Shown: in pieces, positions 12,141 through 25,245 of the stretch
Layout of the letters: each line of letters opens with the position of its first letter
How positions within the stretch are numbered: the stretch's first letter is position 1
Assembly (NCBI GenBank): GCA_035578155.1
Contig: JAPWDM010000005.1
Span: forward strand, 47,882,954 to 47,946,953
Direction of reading: 5' to 3'
Origin: Brachynemurus nebulosus
Taxonomy: Eukaryota; Arthropoda; Insecta; Neuroptera; Myrmeleontidae
DNA: 64,000 nucleotides
Translations under genes and position numbers: made by a program
Notes under the pieces: model-generated
Database searches by the model: none
Told to the model about the DNA's origin: nothing
What the model saw: the letters and a program-made list of their open reading frames with translations, nothing else

Positions 12141-12150
12141 ACGGCCAACA

Positions 12151-12240
12151 CACAAATACAAAGTAAACCCAGTGCACGTATACAACATATTTTCTATCCT
12201 TTACTGGTTACACTGGTTTCAATAGTATAGAGATAGATAT
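12151..12240 (+). repeat. Dispersed repeat sharing ACAAATACAAAGTAAAC
   Basis: ACAAATACAAAGTAAAC, GTGCACGTATACAACA and ATTTTCTATC also occur in the same order at 17163-17250, followed in both by a GGTTACAC.GGTT stretch. It is an old dispersed repeat with no coding potential. Confidence 0.7.
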
Positions 12241-12949
12241 GTTGTCTCTGGTAGTCTGTGGTTTTTTTTATATATAAAGTTTTAGAACACCAAAAAAAAA
12301 AAAAAAAATTTTCTTCAAAATTTGTAGTTACGCCACTGCTTTTATCCTACTTCAAAAGATATACGTTTGCTTTTACGTCTAGTATCCTTAAATCAAGTTC
12401 TTAAATAACTTTTCCATTTTGACCCTATTCACTTTTTTAATTACTTTCCGTCCAGCTACTCTCAATTTCGGATTTTCCGACGTAATTTACACTGATAACG
12501 AAAACAAACGTTTAATACTCTATTAAAGCTTTTAATTTTATTGTGGGATAAACAGCATTCTCAAACCACAGGAAATAATAATATTAAAAATGTTAGCATA
12601 TAAACATTTACGCGCATATATAGTGCTGTATAATATTAATAAAAATAAAAAAATATATTTGGCAAATATTTGATGTAAATGTGGGAAAATCATGATCAGA
12701 TTTTGATACTGTCGGTCCACCATTAATCACAGCTGCCTTTCTGGAAGTGGCACAAGAGTAGAAGTCGCTTGCTCGCATCTATCTCTAATAAGAGGATTTC
12801 AAAAATATTTTTAATTTTACTATTCGAAATGAAGGGTTTAAAAAGTGCGATAACAGATCAAGTGAGGTCATTTATTACAATTACATTTCAGTACAATTAC
12901 AAAAAAAATCATCACACAGAGAGTGCGTTTGTTACTGGTCAATTCCTGT

Positions 12950-13020
12950 TTGCGGTAACATCACACACATGTGTGATCACTGATTGCGATCGACCTCTAC
13001 GGTTGTTCTGGCTTATTACA
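12950..13020 (+). repeat. Dispersed repeat with CACACATGTGTG palindrome, copy 1
   Basis: GGTAACATCACACACATGTG is followed by CTGATTGCGATCGACC and TACGGTTGTTCTGG. Copies are at 19044-19100 and, more diverged, at 31738-31800. The surrounding open frame 12769-13023 shows no protein family. Confidence 0.65.
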
Positions 13021-13835
13021 TAGATGCTGTGATTACAATGGTAACTACTTATGTACCTAATCTTATTTAGTGTCAATTCCTTGCCAGAAATTTATTAGAG
13101 GATAAACATTTAACCAACTTTTACTAATTTATTTTGTTTATTTTCAATATTGTACGGAATTCGCGATGTGCGAATCAAATAATTTCGCATTTCGCCGAAC
13201 TTGTTTTATTTTATTACCACGCAATTTTCGCAGCAAAATCCACAAAATACTAATAAAATATTTGATACTGAAAATTTGTAAATTAACAATAAAATTATTA
13301 AATTATTTGCAGTTATTCAGTAATTACTACCAACATATATGAGAATGGGATTAAAATATTTTACAGCACTAGATTGATAATTATAAATTATTATATAACG
13401 TATATAGTATGTAGAAATCACGAATTTCGTTCTAAATACAAAAAATTCGCCCAATGAATGTTAGACGCGCATCAAACCAGGGCTCCTTAGTAGTTAATTT
13501 CTTACAGCTTTCAAAATATAGAATCTTTACGGACATACTCGTACATTTTTTTATGAAGATCTTTCAATTTTTAAACTCTAAAGTTTGTTTTTTACGAGAT
13601 AGGAAACTAAATTGTCACGTAACTGACCCTGAAGTAACATTTCTGAAGGTAACGTTATACCGTCTATATTTATCTCTTTTTATAAGAGACGGTGAAAATG
13701 TGAACTTAAATGTCTTTGATACGCACATGCTGAATTTTTTTAAAGGTATAAGTATCTATCTCTATGATGAATCATAACAAATGTACTTAACTGTTCTATA
13801 TTTTATCCCGAAAGCTATGAGAAACTTTAGCTATT

Positions 13836-14035
13836 AAAGAACCCTGACTTGATGTGTCCAACACGCACTTGGCGAAGTTTCGGTATTCGAAAATTTATAT
13901 TTAACTACTTTATGTAGATGAAAGTAAATAAGTACTTTATGTAGTCCAAATAACTCAAGTGATCAGATTTTGAACCCAGGTACCCTTATTCAATAAACCA
14001 GTATTATACCGCTAAGTCAATTTAAGCAACTCAGG
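13836..14035 (-). mobile_element. tRNA-derived SINE
   Basis: On the minus strand the head has an A-box-like TGACTTAGCGGTATAATACT (about 14018-13998) and, roughly 30 bases later, a B-box-like GGGTTCAAAATC (13977-13966). This is the two-part internal promoter of RNA polymerase III. The tail ends TTCGCCAAGTGCGTGTTGG, ACACATCAAGTCAGGGTTC. A tail-only relative is at 49925-49970 on the same strand. The B box differs from GGTTCGAATCC by several bases, so this copy is old. Confidence 0.7.
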
Positions 14036-14722
14036 ACTGCAATTATGGTTGGTTATTAACCTCATAAGTTTTTCTGTTCACCTTATTAATTGGATTATAC
14101 TAAGAATGAAATCAAGCAGCTCTGGAATGAACCAACTGGGATTATAGTTATCTAATTATATCTAACATTTGAATTACACTCAAAAAGTATTGGAATACCA
14201 ATTGATCTCAAAGTTTGAAGCGAAATCGCAGCTAGCTTCGACCTAGCCTTTGGTGAAATTTCGCTCAAACTTGTTAACTGGAGCCAAAAAGAAGCTTACC
14301 ATTGTTAATGGATATTACTGAAATTATGTTCCAATTAAATTGAAATATATTGTGCTGCTAACTTTTTTCTTTAATCCATATTGTACGTGTACTATTATAC
14401 GTACAGAAAAAGTGTACAATTTGACTACCTACAGCTTTTAAAATTCTGGATCCAAATTTTTCGAGTTAGCCTTAATTTATAGTTGAAAAAATACTCCCAG
14501 ACACTTTTGTAGGTTTCCTTCTTTCTTGTCCTTGTCGTACACTCTTCAACACTACACCAGTGTCCTTAATCAGTGGTTTTTATTTAGTTTTTTAAATATT
14601 CGACATAATAATATTTCATCTTCACAAAGTTAAAAAAATGATGCAATACTGTAAAGAAAAGTGAAATATGTTATTTTCAATATTAATAGATTTGAGTGTT
14701 ACTTTATGGTATTCCATCTTTG

Positions 14723-14930
14723 TAAATAATAAACAAATATTTTACTTCGCAAAAATACCACTTTTATTTTGAAACTGTGACAATATTGTTTCGAACCGTC
14801 ACTTCATTTTCAAACAGATCTGTTTTTCGAACATTCTGTTTGAAAGTGAACTGACGGTTCGAAACAATATTGTCACAGTTTCAAAATAAAAGTGGTATTT
14901 TTGCGAAGTAAAATATTTGTTTATTATTTA
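14723..14930. mobile_element. Nearly perfect hairpin MITE
   Basis: Two arms of about 95 bp, from TAAATAATAAACAAATATTT inward to TTTCAAACAGA, are inverted copies with about two mismatches and an unpaired centre of roughly 10-15 bases. The phrase TATGTTATTTTCAAT occurs on both sides (about 14668 and 14929), either a remnant of the insertion site or of an older repeat. There is no coding sequence. Confidence 0.88.
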
Positions 14931-16980
14931 TGTTATTTTCAATTAGAATAAACTATTTTCGTTTGATTTTAACTGATTTGAAAATTCTAAGCAGTACATA
15001 TTAACATCCACTGATTTTTGTTTTTCAAAATTATATTTTTAATAGTATTAAATATTTTGCATTGAATCCAGTCATTCAGTTATTTTATGTATATGAGTTG
15101 ATGTGCGTACAGGGCGTACAGTTAAGTTATAATGTATCATGAATGTCATGTATATCATGAATGTCATTTGTTTTCGGTTGCTTTAAAAAATATTCTTCTC
15201 CAACCAAATTTTATTGAATAAACAGAATTTACATAAAAATATAAAATAGTGTTAGTATTATTTATTATTATTTCGTAACCTAATGTTCAATTAGTACCCT
15301 ATGCACTATTTATTTGTTTGACTGGAATTAGAAAAAGACAATCATATGTTGACAAAGAAACTATCAAAAGTGTCTGGGAATATTTTTTCAACTATAGCTA
15401 TTATACAGAAATTACTACCTGTATAATTGTTTTAGATATTTTGCATTTCAGATTTATTTTTTTAGTTTTGTAACTTTCCAAGTTATTGATCGAAATCACT
15501 TGAAATAATTTTAGTTGATTGTTGTTAGTAACTGTAACAGAATCAGTAGTTTCAAAATTATAGGTCGGACAAAAGCTGAAGGCGAAAAACGACCCGTTTG
15601 AAGCTCAATATATTACAAACGAGACCTGAAAAATGGTGAAAAGAACCTCAATTTAATTTTAAGAACTCTTTCTAATAATATTTAACACGATGTTGTATGT
15701 AAAAAAAAATTCTTTCTATTCAAACCGAAGAAAGTGCCTATACTGCAAGATATTAGGAAAAAAATTTTATTTTGCCCACTTTTTGCGTAATATTAACTGA
15801 GACTTACACCTGTAGCAAACACGTGTTAAAATTTCATTTTCATAGCAGGTGTGACAGACAGACAGATATGATGAATTTATAAGAGTTCCAAAATTTTTTT
15901 CTACGGAACCCTAACAAATAAATGTCGTCACAGTATTAAATTATCGTTCCATTTTTAAAACGAATCTCGAATTACAAATTTTTTGGATTTTAGTGACACA
16001 TTTGATACATAATGCGAGATGATTACCACAAAAAAGGCCAACTTATCTTTGAGTATTCTTTACTTCAAACATTATCCAAACAAAAGAAACATAAAAACTA
16101 CGTCAGAAAATCCAGATAGTCCTCATTTCTTTTTAAGACGACATCTTTCTATGGACCATTCACGTTAAATAACATTAAAATATATATTATCAACAATACA
16201 TATAATGATTTTGATACATAAAAAAAAAAATGAGATGAATATATGTAATGTAATAATGTGCGAATGTAATAAAGAATAAACGTGTAATCAATCATTCTTG
16301 ATGTGGATCGGTCGTGGTACGTAATGTGTGCAACAAGGATATGACTATATTTTCACATATGTATCTTATTCAATCAGTTTTTTTATTTATCCTTTTCAAC
16401 GCCGTGTCGGTGAAATTGTTGTTGACATTAATTTTAAATTCTGTATACCCCTGGCATCACATTTTTGATTTTTTTTTTTTTTTTTTTTTTACTGTAAATC
16501 TTTCTATTTAGTTTTTGAGGATAATCGTTAAGGTTTTATTGTAGATATGTCATATCAAAAAAGTTCGCCACTGGCCATGTTGACCACTTATTAAGCAAGG
16601 TTCCTTAGTAGGTAGCAAGCCCTGAGCGTATGTGTAAGAAATTTTGGATAGGTAGCAGTGTGTCTGAGTCTGGCCGATACCGCTTAAGGCATTTAGTTGT
16701 TCGGTGACGGTCACCGAATGCACAATGCATTGTAATGTATTGTTAGACCATTGTTGCTTGAACTGCACACGTTGCTCTGTCCGACAATACGTGTTTTGTA
16801 GTTTGTGTGAATCCTCACACAGAAGTAAATATCAAACCAACACCACTGCAAACAGTGTGTACCTACACAACATTGTGGTGGGAAGTAGAGGGTTTTTTTT
16901 GTCTACACTGGTATCCACAGAACAAATAGAACGAATATAACTGTCTCTTTTCTGCAATCACTTATGTGGAAGTATGTGCA
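14930..16980. other. Mostly featureless AT-rich DNA
   Basis: Outside the dispersed repeat at 15560-15925 and a T24 tract at about 16467-16490, I recognise nothing. The less AT-rich stretch 16555-16790 has short open frames on both strands but no motif of a known family. Confidence 0.5.
15560..15925 (+). repeat. Dispersed retroelement-like repeat, copy 1
   Basis: GAAGCTCAATATATTACAAA, CGAGACCTGAAAAATGGTGA, then GCAGGTGTGACAGACAGACA and CTACGGAACCCTAAC. The order matches 19440-19610 and 23600-23965. The ACAGACAGACA plus GGAACCCTAA ending looks like a non-LTR or Helitron-type 3' tail. No reverse transcriptase is present. Confidence 0.6.
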
Positions 16981-17162
16981 TCTTAGGCTGCTTAGGTGTC
17001 AGTTGCTCAGTACCCGTCGTTCAGTGTAAGTCAGTCAAACAACAATAAATTTGATTGTTGAACCGACACAAGTAGCGTTGTGGTATCACACACATCACAT
17101 ACATGTATGTGAACCAAAGGTCACGTGACGGCTATCACCACTCACACAAACAAAGTTTACCG

Positions 17163-17250
17163 CACAAATACAAAGTAAACACCGTGCACGTATACAACAC
17201 ATTTTCTATCTCAAGTGGTTACACAGGTTCCAGTAGTATAGAAATATGTA
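17163..17250 (+). repeat. Dispersed repeat sharing ACAAATACAAAGTAAAC, copy 2
   Basis: Same phrase order as 12151-12240. Upstream (17080-17110) it has TATCACACACATCACATACA, which recalls the CACACATGTGTG repeat family, so the two repeats may be parts of one larger element. Confidence 0.65.
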
Positions 17251-18240
17251 TTTTCTCTCTAGATGCTCTATGCTGGTATCACTAGTGCAGAGATAGCAAC
17301 TTGGTTTCTGAATTGTTCTGTGGTAGGTAGAGTTTTTGAGAGCTTTCTAAATATTTTTTTAACGGTTCAATTCAATCATGTAATAATTTAGTTAGGTACC
17401 ATCTCCCTTAAAAAATGATATCTTCTTTAGGAGTGTTGAATATGAGCCAGTGAATTAACACGTATGTTAATGCCTGACATTGGATAAGTATGTATTGTGT
17501 CATAAATTATACAATAGCCAGAAACAAAAATTGTATCCATTTTCAATCACATTTTCCTCTAACGATCTGAACTCAGTTCCTTAAGGTAGTTGGTCGGTAA
17601 AACATTTTTTTTCCAAGGATTTTAACGAAACTTTTCTAAATATTTATTTAATCCAATACCAATAATACGAGCTCTTACCGAAAAAAAATTGACCACCCCA
17701 GTTTTGAGAAAAACGATTTCAAAGTTTTGTAATTTTAACACGGGCTCTTATGGGAAAACTCTATTTTTTTTTAAATAAAATGAAAATGTGTCAAAGGAAT
17801 TTGAAAAAAATTTAATACGTTATTAAATTCAAGTTTGCAAACCATATTGAATAAGATATAAAAATTATTCACTACGTCGTTTTTGAAATACAATTTATAA
17901 ACATCATTTTACAACGTTTTTACAACGCTCTTCCAACAATGCTTTTAAATTGCTACAACATAAGCGCGCGGAAATTCAAAAAAAACAAGTGGTATACAAA
18001 TATAATAACTGAAGAATATTTTTAATATATTATTTAATTTTTGATAAAAGAATCTTATTTCGCTGAGATATACTTTTGTATCTGACTATCACGGAGCAAC
18101 TACGTTAATTAAGGAATGTTTTCTGATTGCAAAACGTACTTACCTTCACGCAAAATCTTATTCAGTGCGGACCATTTTCTTATTTCACTTGTCTTTGCTT
18201 TAATCCGAGAGTCTGTAGTATGCAAATCCTATATATAAGA

Positions 18241-18455
18241 CTAGCTGTACCCGTGACGTCGTTCGCGAGACACATTGTTATAAACCCAATGAGAAGCATA
18301 TAAGTGTAACAATTATACAGAAATTGCATAGAACAATAATTTTTGCGTATTGCATGCACATGCTCAGAATGGTTTTTCCATTTTTCCATGGGAATGAGAC
18401 ATTTTCCCGGAGTAAAAAGTATCTTAGATGTTGACGCAGGTAATAAGTTATCATT
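18241..18455 (+). repeat. Retroelement-like fragment, ACTAGCTGTACCCGTGACG head
   Basis: Starts ACTAGCTGTACCCGTGACGT and later has AGTAAAAAGTATCTTAGATG, TTGACGCAGGTAATAAGTTA. The same phrases occur in order at 52089-52440, where the copy continues to a full tail. Here it is broken by the foldback element that begins at 18456. Confidence 0.7.
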
Positions 18456-19289
18456 TAAAGGGAGCCACCATTTATTTAAGTATATTTTGTCGGCATCACA
18501 AAACATGACGTCATTTCTGGTTGTAATTTTTAATGTTTATGTAAGTTTTATGGAGCTACATGGGTGCAATTTACGTCAAAATGTAGGTTTCAATGTACTT
18601 ATTCAATGAGAATACAGTGGGGGTGTTAGGCTTAATTAACTCACATAACCCCATGACACCGTCGATTAATTTAATAGGTAATTAAATCGTGTGGTTGCAG
18701 ATTAATAATACAGGTGCAGTCTGCACGTCTACGCAGTAAACTTGGTCAGACGCTGGTAACATTTTTAAAGACTTAAATAAAAAAAAAACTTTATATAAAT
18801 AAATTCACAAAATAGTTCAACAGGGGCGAACACATACATTTTTTATTTAAAAAAATGTCATTATTCATTAAATAATAAAGTGATGAAAAAAAAATTAAAT
18901 AGAAAAAGAGGAAAGAAAAAACGTTATATGTACTATGTTATAACGATACGTTATATGTACTATGTTATCTGTCTATACCTTTAGAAAAACCATTACCTAC
19001 ACTGGAAGTATATTATCCATGTTATAAGCCAATAACCGTCCGCGGTAGCATCACACACATGTGTAATAATTGATTGCGACTGGACTTTACGGTTATTCTG
19101 GATATGACACACATGTTGGGTCTAAGGCTGTAAAGTGTTAATTAAGCCTTACACTCCATTATGAATTTCATTGTATACGTTGAAATCTACATTTCAACCT
19201 AAATTTCATGCATTTCAATCGTGAAAAAGTTAAACATTAAAATCTGTGACGTGAACAAAACCAGCATAAATAAATGGTGGCTCCCTTTA
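18456..19289. mobile_element. Foldback MITE, AAAGGGAGCCACC ends
   Basis: An 834-bp element with ends TAAAGGGAGCCACCATTTAT and its inverted copy. The arms correspond over about 180 bp, including TTTTAATGTTTA and GTTAGGCTTAATTAAC and their complements. It lies inside a retroelement-like fragment. The interior holds the CACACATGTGTG repeat (19044-19100) and a direct repeat of ACGTTATATGTACTATGTTA near 18932-18966. Confidence 0.8.
18930..19140 (+). repeat. CACACATGTGTG-type dispersed repeat, copy 2
   Basis: ATGTTATCTGTCTATACCTT, then GGTAGCATCACACACATGTG, TTGATTGCGACTGGAC and GACACACATGTTGGG. The copy at 31655-31830 has the same order (TGTTATCTGTCTATAAC, ACGGTAGCATCATACAT, CACACATTTTGCG). Confidence 0.65.
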
Positions 19290-19439
19290 GGTCTGCGATA
19301 GTAATACTAACGCATAAAAATTTTTGAACTACTTGGTTGACAAAAAATTTGGTTGTCTATGTGTCGAAAAGTTACCAACACAGTTTAACCGAAATAATTT
19401 TAATACAGAGTCTTCTCATCTAGTGTGTGATTGTAGTTA

Positions 19440-19610
19440 CAGAGGGAGGATCAAAAAAATCTCACTTTAAAACTCAATATTTTGCAAACGGGACTTAAAA
19501 ATGAAAAATGGTAAAAGAAACCATAATTTCATTTTACAAGTCCTATCCAATCAAATATGTGAAATTTAAGGTTGTGAGATTTTTTTTCGAAATCCTAAAA
19601 AAAATTGAAA
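19440..19610 (+). repeat. Dispersed retroelement-like repeat, copy 2
   Basis: CTCAATATTTTGCAAACGGG, ACTTAAAAATGAAAAATGG and AGAAACC, as in copies at 15560 and 23600. The 3' tail is shortened. Confidence 0.55.
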
Positions 19611-19930
19611 CAAATTTTTCATACAATAATTTTCAACAGCGTCACTATTGATATAGATTCGCGTTATTCCCATGCGAGATTTAGATACTACGCGAATTGA
19701 TATACGATGCAATTTATTGAAAGACATCAATTTTGATTATGGTTTTAAAGTTCATAACGGAAATAAAAAGAGTTCTGTCACCGTTTCCCTATAAGAATTT
19801 ATGAGATTGTTACTTTTAAGAATTTGACGGAAAATCTATAACAATGAATATCTTATTTAACAAAATATTATGTATAGTGAAGTCAATTCTCAACATATCA
19901 AATGATAATATCAGTACGAGAAGTTATATA

Positions 19931-20394
19931 CCGTGTGAGTTTTTTGAGAGTTGCCATTTTTATTACAGCCCAATTTGTATGATAAAAATCGTACTGGAAA
20001 TGGTTCTTTTTTTGGATGTAATAGAAATATTACCAACCAGGACACTATCGGCTGAAGTAACCTCAAGTATATATGCATATTTTTATCACCTAATTGATAA
20101 ATTAAAGAGAAATTCAAAAATTAAATTTGGGTAAAAATTATTTTTTTCTTCATTTATGTTGTTAACTAATGCATTAGATTAGTTTTATCGAAAAATTAAT
20201 ATATAGTCTCATTTAAAAATTTATAAGTTGGTATCATAGCTCGAAAACCATAAGAGCTATAAAGCTCCTGACTATAACAATCGGTTGCCCGCCTCGATAT
20301 TTACAACTCTTATTTGAACAGTTTTTCGATTAAATCAACGGTTTGGCTGTAATCAAAATGGCAACTCTCAAAAAACTCACACGGTATATGTATA
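19931..20394. mobile_element. 464-bp MITE, intact copy
   Basis: The ends read CCGTGTGAGTTTTTTGAGAG, TTGCCATTTTTATTACAGCC and the inverted GGCTGTAATCAAAATGGCAA ending in CACACGG, so the terminal repeats are about 40 bp. Both ends abut TATA, compatible with a TA target. It has no transposase; open frames on both strands are fortuitous. The copy at 32024-33046 carries an insertion, and a degenerate partial copy is at 39838-39955. This copy supplies the empty site for the Tc1-like insertion. Confidence 0.88.
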
Positions 20395-21217
20395 TGTATA
20401 AGCTGGCTGATGGAAATAGGAAATAACACGCGTTACTAACCGAAACCAGTTTACGCCATCAAGTCGTAGCGACACCACTTCCGTAGTACGAGAAACATAT
20501 ACTGTTCATCCATATCCTGTATGTAAGTAAAAGGATACTACTATCCAACTAGGACGTGGAGATTTCTGTTAGCCTGTGATGATGATGCTTCACAATTACT
20601 GTCATTAAACGAAAACTACGAAGTTGATCTCTTATCACTTTTAGTTTAAATAATATTTTATATTATAAAATTACAACAAAATACAGGGTGTTTTATCCGT
20701 ACTTAATTAAATTATTAAATTGAGGATTTTATATATTTCGGTTTTCTTTCGTGGGCGTTAATCTTTTCATTAAAGCTTAATTAAATCTTCACAAAGTATT
20801 CACATATATGCGAGTGAAATCAAATTAAAATACACGATGTTGTATAAAATAATCGAAATATTAGTTAATCAGAAATATTATCCGGGGACCTTGTTTTAAA
20901 TCTGTACTTTAGTAAAATATGCTGTTATATGCCAAATTAGACAGAGATGGAGCAAATGGTGAGCGAAGTGGATGACCATCAATAGCTTTGCACCTGTGGG
21001 TGTCTCGCATGATTAAGGGTGTTGTCAGAAATTGATTTTTTTTTGTCATCTAATTTTTAGGGACGCTTTTTTGCAAGTCATGTGAGCCTCGCAAAAGTGG
21101 AAAAGGCGTTTATTTTTGCTCGTCGCCTATTTTTTTAAGATAGAAATTCCAAAGAGAAAATTAAAGGAGGCCTCGTACCAAATTATGTGTAAAGTGTAGA
21201 CCTTTTAGAATTATTGG

Positions 21218-21219
<2 letters not shown>

Positions 21220-21280
<61 letters not shown>
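21220..21280. repeat. (TA)n microsatellite
   Basis: About 60 bp of TA, not flanked by recognisable (TA)n-core element sequence. Confidence 0.95.
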
Positions 21281-21284
<4 letters not shown>

Positions 21285-21588
21285 AGTTATATGTATATTT
21301 TCTTACATCGTGAGATATTTTTTTTATCTTTGTTTTAAAAATATTAATAAAAAGTAAAAAGGTTTAATTTTTAAAATAAAGATTAATGAAAGTAAAAAGG
21401 AAATGAATAAAAAAAAAAAATGTCATATATTGCTAAAGGGGTGCCTTCAACAAGCTTTGACATCCTACACCAGTGTTATCTAAGCTTTTTGGATTTTTAT
21501 ACAAATTTCCGAAGTGAAACCTACCAAAAACTATAGTTTATTCGTTCATTTGTTAGCGATCACATATAAAAACAATAAGAAAAGAATA

Positions 21589-21968
<380 letters not shown>

Positions 21969-22189
21969 CCATTTAATCACGTCAGGATGTACTCATTTCA
22001 TATAAAAATTGATACTTTCAAATGAGAAATCATGCTTACCAATATTGGTATTTCTGAAAAAATGTAAACTATCTTTATGAGTTTGAGATCAAAAAACGAT
22101 CTGACACTTCGAGCCACACTTTGAGCCTCTGGTCTAGACTTAAGATTAAAACCCACCTAACCGTTAAATATTTCATAAAGATTTTTTAA

Positions 22190-22400
22190 ATAACTCCGAA
22201 GTTATGAGCATCGAAAGATTTTACGGATCGACACACAAATACGGAATCAAAATTGTTCAGAAAGCACTAAAACGCGAATGGAAAAGAGGGAGGTAAAATG
22301 TTTCACCTCACGAAAATTATTATAATGCCTCCGTTGCTATGGTTGATAAACTGAAAAGCAAAATAATGTATTTTGTTTGGTAATTTCTAAAAATAAATGA
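22190..22400 (+). repeat. Dispersed repeat with AAATTGTTCAGAAAGC
   Basis: AAAATTGTTCAGAAAGCACT followed by AAACGCG and AATGCCTCCGTTGCTATGG. The related sequence at 29430-29580 reads AAATTGTTCAGGAAGCTCTG and AATGCTTCCGCTACTTTAG. Confidence 0.5.
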
Positions 22401-23600
22401 CTTTTTGATTTTGTCAGAAAACGATGAAAATTATTTCAATTATCTTACACCCGTCGACGTTTGAACTTTATCAACGCCACCCTCCAAACGTTTGCATTTA
22501 AGTGTGTATTTATATCCAGAAAGAACCTCTTAGATTGATAACATGTGTAAAAAAGAGTCTTTGAAAAATATAATAAATTTTCAAATACTGTTTTTTAAAA
22601 GAAAATATCTTTTTTCTGAGCCTGATAAAAAAAAACACCTTCAATAAGTCACAAAATAAATTCCTTTCAAAATATATCAAAAAAGGAAAATTAAAAAAAA
22701 AATACATGATCAAAGAGAATAAATGTCAAACTCGAAACAAATTCTTTTTATTTTTTTCTATTACGGTTTTTTTCTTCTTTCTTGATGTATATTTGTCATA
22801 GAAGATGCATCCATTCATACTGAATAAATACATTGTGCATAGATAGGTATTTATTACTTGCACTTTATTCCCCTTTATCCACACTCTACCCTATTCGGTC
22901 GAGAACACGTTAAGTGTGTTTGTTTGTCTGTTCTGAATACTTTGAGAATATGTAATCAGTTGTAATTATTTTTTGTTTACTGATACCTACTGCTGCATTA
23001 AAGGGGGATAAAAAATTCATAACCAATTTGTCGCCTATTCATTGCCAGAATCACTTTGTTATTTTGTTCCAAGGAAAATTACTTTCTTTACCATTGAAGA
23101 CTTGAATGAAACTACTTTAAATCGTTTTGTTTTAAACAAAGAGATTTTAATGATATATTTTTCAAAAAAAAAAAAAAAAAACAATTTTGTGTGTTGCATA
23201 AGGAGTTAGGTCAGGGTTTCTCAATAGCGAGAGCTTCTCACAGTTTCCGAATAAAATAGAGGACATTTAGACATATTTCTACAATATTCGGCAACGTTTC
23301 TTACATCTAAGCTACTAATATTACTATTAGGATCAATTACGTCATAATTTAGTTCCCTATGTTATCCTTAAGTCAGCGAACAAACGCTCATTTGGTTAAT
23401 ACATGAGATTAATTATTAGGTAACACTTCGTCTAAGGAATGAAAGAATACTTTCTAATGTCAGTACATATTTCCTTGCAAAACTTCATCTACTGGCAAAC
23501 ATTTAGTGGTCTATTTCTATTTCAGCTGCATTGTCTTATCAAGTTTTAGTATCAATATTTTATTCAAATTCCTTGAACCCACCTACTGTAACGTTTCAGG
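22400..23600. other. No recognisable feature
   Basis: AT-rich DNA with short A and T tracts (A18 at about 23166-23181) and no motif, repeat relative or credible open frame that I can identify. Confidence 0.5.
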
Positions 23601-23965
23601 AAGACAACAAAAACTCCCACTTTGAAGTTAAGTATTTTGCAAATGGGGCTTAAAAATAATAAATGTTAGAAAGAAGTAACCTCAACTTTATTTAAAGAGT
23701 TCTCTCTAACGATACCTTATTTAATTTTTTCCTGCTAAATAATAATCGAAATCAAGAAAAGACGTAGATCCGAGTCTAGGATGGCCGATTATTAGTGACG
23801 GTTAATCTGTTATCGCTGAGCTGATTTTCGTAGAACTTCATATTTGACGCGGCAAAATTAGTAAAATGGCCTAGGGCGGCGAAGACTCTAAGTCCGCTTC
23901 TGGGTGTGACAGATAGACCAACATGACGAAAGTGAAGGGTGTCGAGAATTTTTCTTTGGAACCTT
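23600..23965 (+). repeat. Dispersed retroelement-like repeat, copy 3
   Basis: AAGTATTTTGCAAATGGGGC, AACCTCAAC and AGAGTTCTCTCTAACGATAC, then GGGTGTGACAGATAGACC and TTTGGAACCTTAAAA. It resembles 15560-15925 across its length with substitutions. Confidence 0.6.
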
Positions 23966-25180
23966 AAAAATGGTTTGTACGTTACAAAATTAATATGACG
24001 TTTATATTCGAAAAGTGATTATCGAAAAAATATAATCATGCAGAGCAATAATTTATGCGTTATTTGCCGCCGTTGACATCCCCCATATTTGTTCACACTA
24101 CCCAAGCACCTGATACGTCATCATTAATTACGAGTCTCAATGGAAATTTGTTGATAAAATTTGTACAAATCAATTTAATTCTATTGAACATTTTTCTCTG
24201 GGTTTAAATTGATAAAAAGTTTCAAAAATAGGAGATTATTAATTTTTTCTGGGGGGTGGCAGGAGGAAATGAGTTGATTCTTCCAGCAAGAGAGGAGTGC
24301 TTGGATGCGTTCCCTACTTCCTGCTGTTCGAAATAACCAAATTATCATCTTGGCTTGTTTTTTATTAACAAGCATCGATTTGTTTTCTCCTGACAAATTA
24401 ATATGTCTCGTTGTTATCGAAATATAGTAATTTGATTCAAAAATGAAGATTGTCAATCATTTATTCATGAGCGTTGAAATAAGAGGAGCGTGGTTTGTAG
24501 CGTGAAGGGGGTATGTGGAAAATGAATAAATTGTCTAGAAAATTAATGTAAATTTATTTTTTGGTTGAAATTTCCCTACAAATTGAAATTAATGAATAAT
24601 TTATGTATTTTCTGATTTTTGTAGTTTCGGATTTGAAGGATCAATTATTTTGTTTGCAGAAATATTTAATAAAGCTTCTGGGTCCATTATCAAAAAATAA
24701 ATATTACTGCACAAATAATTTAATTTCGTCGTTTCAGAGAAAAAATACCACATTAAGGCGTTATATGCATTAATTGTTCTGTAAACATCTTTTTTTTTTT
24801 TTTTAAACTTTTATTTAACTTGCAATGTTAGTTTATTTAAATTAAATCTTGTTATCAAAATTTTAGACAAGTTCTAATTGAGCTAAAGGTTTTAAAGTTT
24901 GTATGAGCTTACAATTTTGACGACAGTGCAATATTGTATAATTAACATTGTCCTAAATTCCCCAAAAATTAAAATTATTGATTTTCAGTTTTGTGCAACT
25001 TTTTTGACATTTAGAACTGTCAAATATTGTCCATTGATTTACATTACAATTTTTAGTTTCCATAATTATGTTTGTTGATTAGGGTAAAATAAACTTTTAT
25101 TTAAAAATGGACTGAGTCTGGTTTGAAGCAACGTACAACAAAAATGCAATCGTACAAATAGACACGAAAACAAAATTATT
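23966..25180. other. No recognisable feature
   Basis: A slightly GC-richer stretch at 24240-24320 on the minus strand gives an open frame of 91 codons with no family resemblance and no splice-site pattern that would support an exon. Confidence 0.45.
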
Positions 25181-25245
25181 TAGGAATTTCTAATAAACCG
25201 TAAAATATTTCAAAAGTGATCATACTGCTTCGGCTACTTTAGTAG

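Noticed and set aside
24181..24456. 91-codon minus-strand frame in a GC-richer patch
   Set aside because: The residues resemble no family and the frame starts in plain AT-rich DNA.
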